Source: Deltaproteobacteria bacterium (GTDB lineage Bacteria; Desulfobacterota; WTBG01). Taken from it: 5,706 nucleotides of DNA. The stretch is taken from positions 1-5,706 of the forward strand of contig WTBG01000273.1 in NCBI GenBank assembly GCA_013139225.1, in the 5' to 3' direction. The translations under genes and the position numbers were made by a program. Below, in pieces: positions 1 through 3,646 of this stretch (the stretch's first letter is position 1; each line of letters opens with the position of its first letter). The notes beneath the pieces are model-generated. The model saw nothing but the letters and a program-made list of their open reading frames with translations, did no database searches and was not told where the DNA came from.

Positions 1-157
1 TATTGATATTCAGGAAACAGCTTCTCAGGATTATCTGGACTCTTCTGCCTGGGCGAAAAAGGCTATATTAAATGTGGCTCGTTTGGGGAAGTTCTCGAGT
101 GACCGTACAGTCTCTGAGTATGCAGAAGATATCTGGAAGATTGAACCGGTGTTATAG
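1..157 (+). CDS. glgP: Glycogen/alpha-glucan phosphorylase, C-terminal end (partial)
   Basis: This is the last 51 codons of a gene that begins left of the window; the reading frame starts at base 2 and ends at TAG 155-157. The tail contains ILNVARLGKFSSDRT followed by SEYAEDIW. In the glycogen/maltodextrin phosphorylase family (GT35) this is the conserved C-terminal signature close to the end of the protein. The enzyme uses phosphate and PLP to release glucose-1-phosphate from alpha-1,4-glucans in the cytoplasm. The PLP lysine and active-site loops lie outside the window, so activity cannot be judged. The gene converges on rmlC, with a repeat-filled gap of 224 bp between the two stop codons. 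Family assignment rests on a short but characteristic stretch; which subtype (glycogen, maltodextrin or the longer alpha-glucan type) cannot be told. Confidence 0.9.
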   Translation, partial: IDIQETASQDYLDSSAWAKKAILNVARLGKFSSDRTVSEYAEDIWKIEPVL

Positions 158-238
158 GAGTTTGTTTTCCCACCCACCAAGCTTAAACCCTTCGCTTTTC
201 AGGCGAATATCTTTAGCCTGTTTTGCATTTAAAATGTC

Positions 239-328
239 GAATATCGAACAAGGAATCTTGAACCGCAGAAGTTCTTAAAAGGAATAAAATAATGTCCTTC
301 ACTTCGATATTCTGCGGTTCTGCAGTTC
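239..328. repeat. Crossing inverted arms inside repeat copy 1
   Basis: Two perfect inverted pairs are visible: GAATATCGAA at 239-248 with TTCGATATTC at 303-312, and GAACCGCAGAA at 260-270 with TTCTGCGGTTC at 310-320. The order of arms is b', a', b, a, so the two helices cross instead of nesting, and the right-hand arms share bases 310-312. They could form alternative hairpins or a pseudoknot-like fold, but not two simple nested stems. GAA triplets begin at 239, 246, 253, 260 and 268, and TTC triplets at 303, 310, 318 and 326. The two sides are therefore mirror-phased with a 7-8 nt period. The extra 8-nt unit in this copy (311-318) fits gain or loss of one such period. Confidence 0.7.
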
Positions 329-348
329 AAAATAAATAACTTTCAGTT

Positions 349-374
349 TTGATAAAATCTAGCTGCTTTAGCAG
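349..374 (-). terminator. Possible weak terminator after rmlC
   Basis: Read on the minus strand, CTGCTAAAGCAG (374-363) can form a 5-bp stem with a 2-nt loop, or 4 bp with a tetraloop. It is followed by a partly T-rich run (GATTTTATC, 357-349). It begins 8 nt past the rmlC stop codon. The stem is short and the T run is interrupted, so efficient intrinsic termination is doubtful. The TGCTAAAGCA core is also present in repeat copy 2. Confidence 0.25.
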
Positions 375-381
375 GTAGTGG

Positions 382-945
382 TTACAATTTATAACTTGGC
401 AATAAGTCCTCAGATATTTCCTTCAATCCAGGATATTGGCTGTCCTTGGGTGAAAGGATAGGTGCCTCAACAGACCAGTCAATACCAATGGTTGGGTCAG
501 ACCACAAAACTCCTAATTCATCACCGGGGCTGTAGAAATCCGTACACTTATACAAAACATCTGCAGTTTCACTAAGGATGCAGAATCCATGAGCAAATCC
601 CTCCGGTACGAAAATCTGGCATTTGTTTTCAGCCGAGAGAAGGGTTCCCACCCACTTGCCGAAAGTGGGGGAGCCATGCCGTATATCTACAGCAACATCG
701 AAGATTTCTCCTGTTATCACATAAACTAATTTATCCTGTGGGTGGCGCAACTGATAATGCAATCCCCGAATGACCCCTTTTTGTGAATGGGAGTAGTTAT
801 CCTGAACAAAAACTTTTTTTATGCCCTCCCTTGCATATTTCTTTTGATGATGGGTTTCCATAAAAAATCCCCGATCATCTTTGAAAACATCAGGCTCAAT
901 CAGCACAACACCAGGGAGAGACATTTCAGTAAACTTCATCGGCAT
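382..945 (-). CDS. rmlC: dTDP-4-dehydrorhamnose 3,5-epimerase (RmlC/RfbC)
   Basis: A cytoplasmic cupin-fold enzyme that epimerises C3 and C5 of dTDP-4-keto-6-deoxyglucose, third step of dTDP-L-rhamnose synthesis. With the start used here it has 187 residues, usual for the family (about 180-190). Visible landmarks are LPGVVLIEP near 10-18, the DDRGFFMETH segment near 23-32, VIRGLHYQ with the expected catalytic His63, the cupin stretch FVPEGFAHGF near 112-121, and VLYKCTDFYSP with Tyr132 and Tyr138 (131-141). The LSPKD motif is at 164-168. Start choice: the frame is open further upstream, with a TTG at 969 and ATGs at 954, 945 and 939. I chose ATG 945 because GAGGGGA at 961-955 sits 9 nt ahead of it; the same purines abut 954 and lie 15 nt from 939. 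The start overlaps the rmlA end by 20 nt, which suggests translational coupling. It is last in the pgm-rmlA-rmlC unit. The product call is firm and the start moderately so. Confidence 0.96.
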   Translation of the reverse strand: MPMKFTEMSLPGVVLIEPDVFKDDRGFFMETHHQKKYAREGIKKVFVQDNYSHSQKGVIRGLHYQLRHPQDKLVYVITGEIFDVAVDIRHGSPTFGKWVGTLLSAENKCQIFVPEGFAHGFCILSETADVLYKCTDFYSPGDELGVLWSDPTIGIDWSVEAPILSPKDSQYPGLKEISEDLLPSYKL

Positions 946-1825
946 TCTTTTCATTCCCCTCTTCTTCAAGAATTTCCATCAGGTACTTGCCATACTCATT
1001 TTTTATCATTTCTTTGGCAAGGCTCTCAAGTTGTTTCCTATCTATATAACCAAGACGAAATGCAACCTCTTCAATACACGCAGTTTTGAGTCCCTGTCGT
1101 TCCTGAATGGCCCTCACGAATTCGCTTGCCTGCTGGAGGGACTCATGTGTCCCTGTATCAAGCCAGGCAAACCCACGTCCCAAAAGTTCCACCTTGAGCT
1201 GGCCACGACGCAAATACTCCAAATTGACATCGGTAATCTCAAGCTCACCACGGGCAGAGGGCTTAAGTCCCTCTGATATTTTTACCACATCATTGTCATA
1301 AAAATAGAGCCCCGGAACAGCATACCGAGATTTTGGCTTAGCCGGCTTTTCCTCAATCCCGGTGACATTACCATGTTGATCAAACTCCACAACCCCGTAA
1401 CGCTCAGGATCACGCACCAAATACCCAAAGATTATACCACCCTTTTCAAGATCAGAACACCTCCTGAGAATATCGGGAAGTCCATGACCATAAAATATGT
1501 TGTCACCAAGCATAAGGGCAATGTTGTCACTGCCTATGAATGTTTTACCAATGATAAAAGCCTGCGCCAATCCCTCAGGACGTGGTTGCTCAGCATAAGA
1601 GAAAGAGAGGCCGTATTGAGAACCATCTTTTAGAAGAGCCTTGAATCTGGGTAGATCTTCGGGAGTAGAGATAATCAGAATCTCCCGGATACCGGATAGC
1701 ATCAACACCGACAATGGATAATATATCATAGGCTTGTCGTATATTGGCATCAGCTGTTTGCTTACCACTCGGGTAATTGGGTAAAGTCGGCTTCCAGAAC
1801 CTCCAGCTAATATGATTCCTTTCAT
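926..1825 (-). CDS. rmlA: Glucose-1-phosphate thymidylyltransferase (RmlA/RfbA)
   Basis: A cytoplasmic nucleotidyltransferase that joins dTTP and glucose-1-phosphate to give dTDP-glucose and pyrophosphate, the first and usually feedback-controlled step towards dTDP-L-rhamnose. All family signatures are present: the N-terminal nucleotide loop LAGGSGSRLYP (6-16, with Ser in place of the usual Thr in GTRL), then SKQLMPIYDKPMIYYPLS (22-39) and GLAQAFIIG (85-93). The LMLGDNIFYGH block (105-114) holds metal-binding Asp108. VVEFD (145-149), EEKP (158-161), SARGELEITDVN (190-201) and WLDTGTH with Asp223 (221-227) follow. At 299 residues it is slightly longer than the ~290 typical of RmlA, because of an acidic C-terminal tail (about 286-299) whose codons run into the rmlC start. 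ATG 1823-1825 is preceded by AGGTGAGGA at 1843-1835. It lies 68 nt after the mutase stop, presumably in the same transcript. The long form of the enzyme fits RmlA better than single-domain archaeal-type homologues. Confidence 0.97.
   Translation of the reverse strand: MKGIILAGGSGSRLYPITRVVSKQLMPIYDKPMIYYPLSVLMLSGIREILIISTPEDLPRFKALLKDGSQYGLSFSYAEQPRPEGLAQAFIIGKTFIGSDNIALMLGDNIFYGHGLPDILRRCSDLEKGGIIFGYLVRDPERYGVVEFDQHGNVTGIEEKPAKPKSRYAVPGLYFYDNDVVKISEGLKPSARGELEITDVNLEYLRRGQLKVELLGRGFAWLDTGTHESLQQASEFVRAIQERQGLKTACIEEVAFRLGYIDRKQLESLAKEMIKNEYGKYLMEILEEEGNEKNADEVY
955..961 (-). promoter_or_regulatory. Ribosome binding site that decides the rmlC start
   Basis: On the minus strand GAGGGGA occupies 961-955, inside the rmlA coding region. 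It leaves 9 nt to ATG 945, 15 nt to ATG 939 and none to ATG 954. That makes 945 the best-spaced start, although 939 (MKFTEMSLPG) matches where many RmlC proteins begin. Confidence 0.5.
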
Positions 1826-1834
1826 AATCTCTTA

Positions 1835-1843
1835 TCCTCACCT
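1835..1843 (-). promoter_or_regulatory. Ribosome binding site of rmlA
   Basis: AGGTGAGGA on the minus strand ends 9 nt before ATG 1825. It matches the anti-Shine-Dalgarno sequence well and supports this start, which also places the LAGGSGSRL loop at the expected distance from the N-terminus. Confidence 0.7.
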
Positions 1844-1869
1844 GATATTATTGTGGTTTCATGACCATC

Positions 1870-1890
1870 AAACTATTTGTCAAACAGTTT
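1870..1890. repeat. 21-bp imperfect palindrome between pgm and rmlA
   Basis: Arms AAACT (1870-1874) and AGTTT (1886-1890) enclose TTTG (1876-1879) and CAAA (1881-1884), symmetric about base 1880, with only the pair 1875/1885 mismatched. It begins 3 nt past the mutase stop codon and lies upstream of rmlA. As RNA it gives an AT-rich stem interrupted by the one mismatch, with a 3-nt loop. On the minus strand it is not followed by a proper T run, so a classical terminator is unlikely. An operator-like dyad, a processing site or a transcript-stabilising hairpin would all fit; nothing in the sequence decides between them. Confidence 0.5.
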
Positions 1891-1893
1891 AAC

Positions 1894-3252
1894 CTAAAAA
1901 TCTATGGTAACTGAAGGGTAGACACTAAGTCTATCCCTTACTATCTTTTTAATCTCTTCCATCCTCTCAAAAGTTTTGGCCTCAAACCTTAAGACAAGCA
2001 TGGGTTGGGTATTAGAAGCCCTGATGAGTGCCCAGCCATCTTCAAAGATGATGCGGATCCCATCCACATCAATAGTCTCAAATTTGCTTTTGAAATAGTC
2101 TTTGAGTTCACTAACGATTCTAAATTTATCCTTCTCGGAACAATCCGTCCTGATCTCTGGAGTTGACTGATAGTGAGGGATAGTGCCCAGAAGCTGGCTT
2201 AACAGTTCATCAGTACCTGAGAGAAGTTGTAAAAGGCGGCAGGATGCAAAGATTCCATCATCAAATCCAAAATAGTCATCCATGAAATAGAAGTGTCCAC
2301 TCATCTCCCCCCCCACTGGTGCCTGAGTTTCCTTCATCTTAGCCTGGATATTGGGGTATCCTGTCTTCCACATAACAGGAGTTCCTCCACAATTACTGAT
2401 GGTTTCTATCAATGCCTGAGAACACTTTACGTCAAAAACAACACTCGCTTTTTTCTTTTGCAAGATATCCTGTGCGAATAACGAGAGGAGTTGATCTCCA
2501 AAGACAATGCCTCCTTTTTCATCCACTGCCCCCAGTCGGTCTCCATCTCCGTCATAGCCAACTCCTACATCCGCACCAGTTTCCTTGACCCTGGTAATCA
2601 AGTCGACTAAATATTTCTCCACAGTAGGATCAGGTAAATGATGGGGGAAATTGCCGTCCGGCTCACAATAGAGTTCAATAAGCTCACATCCCAACGCTTT
2701 AAGTAGAGGTGTAACAATAGGCCCTGTAGTTCCATTCCCAGCATCCGCTACAACCTTTAAACGACGCTTCAACTTTATCCGGTTTCTTATGGAAGAGAGG
2801 TAATCATCAATCACATTTCGTTCCCTTCTACTGCCTTCCTCTACCTCAAAAGCACCTTTCTCAATAATTTTTCGTATCTCCTGAATCTCCTCTCCGAAAA
2901 CTGCATCTTCTCCTCTGCGCATCTTGAAGCCATTATATTGAGCGGGGTTATGACTGGCAGTAATCATCATCCCTCCATCAGTTTTGAGATGGATCACTGA
3001 GAAATAAAGTGTTGGTGTAGGAAGTTGACCGACATCAATTACCTGACAACCCGTAGAGATCAAACCTTCTATAGCTGCCTGCTGCAAGTCGAACGAACTC
3101 AAACGATTGTCCCGACCGACCGCAACAGTCTTTCCTCCATAATTACCGAGGTAAGTTCCAAACCCTCTGCCAACCTTAAGGGCACTGTCAGCGTCTAAGG
3201 TTTCACCTACAATTCCCCTGATATCATATTCTCTAAATATTTCCTGGTTCAC
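1894..3252 (-). CDS. Phosphomannomutase/phosphoglucomutase, AlgC/ManB type
   Basis: A cytoplasmic alpha-D-phosphohexomutase interconverting hexose-6-phosphate and hexose-1-phosphate (mannose and/or glucose) through a phosphoserine and a bis-phosphate intermediate. Its 452 residues match the AlgC-type length (about 450-465). The four family motifs are intact and in order: TASHNP (98-103) with phosphoserine Ser100; the magnesium loop GYDGDGDRLG (232-241) with Asp234, Asp236 and Asp238; the sugar-specificity loop GGEMSGH (314-320); and the phosphate-binding loop RASNTQP (411-417) followed by LVLRFEA. Gln at the SNTxP position is unusual against the common Glu, but variation there is known in AlgC-like enzymes. 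The start is GTG 3252, giving MNQEIFREYDIRG, the usual N-terminus of this family. As first gene of the unit ending in rmlA-rmlC, it probably supplies glucose-1-phosphate. Mannose-1-phosphate for GDP-mannose is an equal possibility, because the family is often bifunctional and the sequence cannot settle substrate preference. Confidence 0.95.
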   Translation of the reverse strand: MNQEIFREYDIRGIVGETLDADSALKVGRGFGTYLGNYGGKTVAVGRDNRLSSFDLQQAAIEGLISTGCQVIDVGQLPTPTLYFSVIHLKTDGGMMITASHNPAQYNGFKMRRGEDAVFGEEIQEIRKIIEKGAFEVEEGSRRERNVIDDYLSSIRNRIKLKRRLKVVADAGNGTTGPIVTPLLKALGCELIELYCEPDGNFPHHLPDPTVEKYLVDLITRVKETGADVGVGYDGDGDRLGAVDEKGGIVFGDQLLSLFAQDILQKKKASVVFDVKCSQALIETISNCGGTPVMWKTGYPNIQAKMKETQAPVGGEMSGHFYFMDDYFGFDDGIFASCRLLQLLSGTDELLSQLLGTIPHYQSTPEIRTDCSEKDKFRIVSELKDYFKSKFETIDVDGIRIIFEDGWALIRASNTQPMLVLRFEAKTFERMEEIKKIVRDRLSVYPSVTIDF

Positions 3253-3339
3253 CGTAATCCTTCTTTATTTTTAATGACTATTGAGTTAGCTCAGCAATCT
3301 AATAAAATTGCAATGATTTAAGTGGTAAAAATACATTCG
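3253..3339 (-). other. Leader region of the pgm-rmlA-rmlC unit
   Basis: An AT-rich stretch of about 87 bp between repeat copy 2 and the pgm start. A promoter would be expected here if the three genes are transcribed separately from the amidase gene. The best -35/-10 pair I find on the minus strand (TTGCTG with TTAAAA, 17 nt apart) matches only three of six bases in each box, so I do not call a promoter. No riboswitch or tRNA is recognisable. Confidence 0.3.
3258..3264 (-). promoter_or_regulatory. Ribosome binding site supporting the GTG start of pgm
   Basis: AGAAGGA on the minus strand (3264-3258) sits 5 nt before GTG 3252. No ATG in the same frame nearby would keep the conserved N-terminal FREYDIRG stretch, so the GTG start is well supported. 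Confidence 0.65.
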
Positions 3340-3535
3340 CCAGGTTTAAATCCTCTGCCTTTCAGGCGAACATCTTTAGGTTGTTTTGCATTTAGAACAT
3401 CGAATATCGAACAAGGAATCTCGAACCGCAGAAGTTTTTAAAATGGACAAAACAATGTTTTTCACTTCGATATTCTGCAGTTCAAAACAAATGACTTTCA
3501 GTCTTGACAAAAATATACCTGCTTTAGCAAGTGGT
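3340..3535. repeat. Intergenic repeat, copy 2
   Basis: Second copy of the ~200-bp repeat at 177-379, in the same orientation and offset by 3163 bp up to base 3473. It keeps the crossing inverted arms: GAATATCGAA at 3402-3411 with TTCGATATTC at 3466-3475, and GAACCGCAGAA at 3423-3433 with TTCTGCAGTTC at 3473-3483. The second pair has one change from perfect complementarity. It would be C-A in plus-strand RNA but a G-U wobble in minus-strand RNA, so pairing survives only in the minus transcript. GAA triplets start at 3402, 3409, 3416, 3423 and 3431, the same 7-8 nt spacing as copy 1. It lies about 110 bp beyond the amidase stop and upstream of pgm. No transposase or outer inverted repeats are seen. 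Confidence 0.85.
3507..3530 (-). terminator. Possible weak terminator after the amidase gene
   Basis: On the minus strand TGCTAAAGCA (3529-3520) can form a 4-bp stem and is followed by GGTATATTTTTG, which contains five consecutive T (3515-3511). It lies about 118 nt past the amidase stop. The stem is very short, so this is only a candidate. The same core occupies the equivalent place in repeat copy 1 after rmlC. Confidence 0.25.
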
Positions 3536-3646
3536 GATTTCTTTTTTATATTTTCCATCATACACCCATCATCACATATCACAAACCCCTCAATTTCTAA
3601 ACCCCCAAATTCTATTCTGCTTTTCCCCTTCGCTACTTTGCATTTC
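3536..3646. other. Pyrimidine-rich intergenic stretch with short tandem repeat
   Basis: The part of the 394-bp gene gap not covered by the repeat or the pgm leader. The plus strand is strongly C/T/A-rich with few G. It contains an imperfect tandem pair, AAACCCCTCAATTTCT at 3583-3598 followed by AAACCCCCAAATTCT at 3599-3613. No credible coding frame, RNA gene or strong hairpin is seen. It forms the immediate 3' flank of the amidase gene on the minus strand. Confidence 0.5.

Larger units (their letters stand above)
177..379. repeat. Intergenic repeat, copy 1
   Basis: About 200 bp that recur in the same orientation at 3340-3535. By hand alignment I count about 26 substitutions over ~190 aligned columns (about 86% identity), nearly all transitions. 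There is one 8-bp insertion here (311-318, a near-duplicate of 319-326) and a small length difference near 358-362. The best-conserved block is 239-270, with one mismatch in 32. The repeat fills the gap between the convergent glgP and rmlC genes, and its right edge stops just short of the rmlC stop codon. No open frame is shared by the two copies, so it is unlikely to encode a protein. I see no transposase and no terminal inverted repeats at the outer edges. A decayed non-autonomous element or a dispersed structured RNA/DNA element are both possible. Confidence 0.85.

Noticed and set aside
72..278. A 68-codon plus-strand frame at the left end
   Set aside because: It starts out of frame inside the glgP tail, which reads clearly in another frame to 157, and continues into repeat copy 1.
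239..328. CRISPR-like array suggested by the phased GAA/TTC triplets
   Set aside because: The period is 7-8 nt, with no 24-40 nt repeats separated by unique spacers.
881..1276. A 131-codon plus-strand frame across the rmlC-rmlA junction
   Set aside because: It is antisense to two well-conserved enzymes whose motifs account for the sequence. Composition looks like a reverse-frame shadow.
1855..1883. Possible internal promoter for rmlA (TTGACA on the minus strand at 1883-1878, or TAATAT nearer the gene)
   Set aside because: No acceptable -10 box lies 16-18 nt from TTGACA. TAATAT abuts the ribosome binding site, so transcription would start inside it. TTGACA is also explained by the palindrome.
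3281..3360. tRNA-like words: GTTAGCTCAG resembling a D-arm and AGGTTTAAATCCT resembling a T-arm
   Set aside because: No matching D-stem partner, no anticodon arm and no acceptor stem can be paired around them. The T-stem is only about 3 bp and the second word lies inside the repeat, where copy 1 differs.
3504..3509. TTGACA on the plus strand in repeat copy 2
   Set aside because: No -10 box at proper spacing, and no plus-strand gene follows.
177..3535. The two repeats as ends of an insertion sequence or composite transposon
   Set aside because: No transposase or integrase is present, the copies lack outer terminal inverted repeats, and I see no target-site duplication.
3376..3582. A 68-codon minus-strand frame through repeat copy 2
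   Set aside because: It is not maintained in copy 1, which carries an 8-bp insertion and further length changes. No ribosome binding site or family resemblance is seen.
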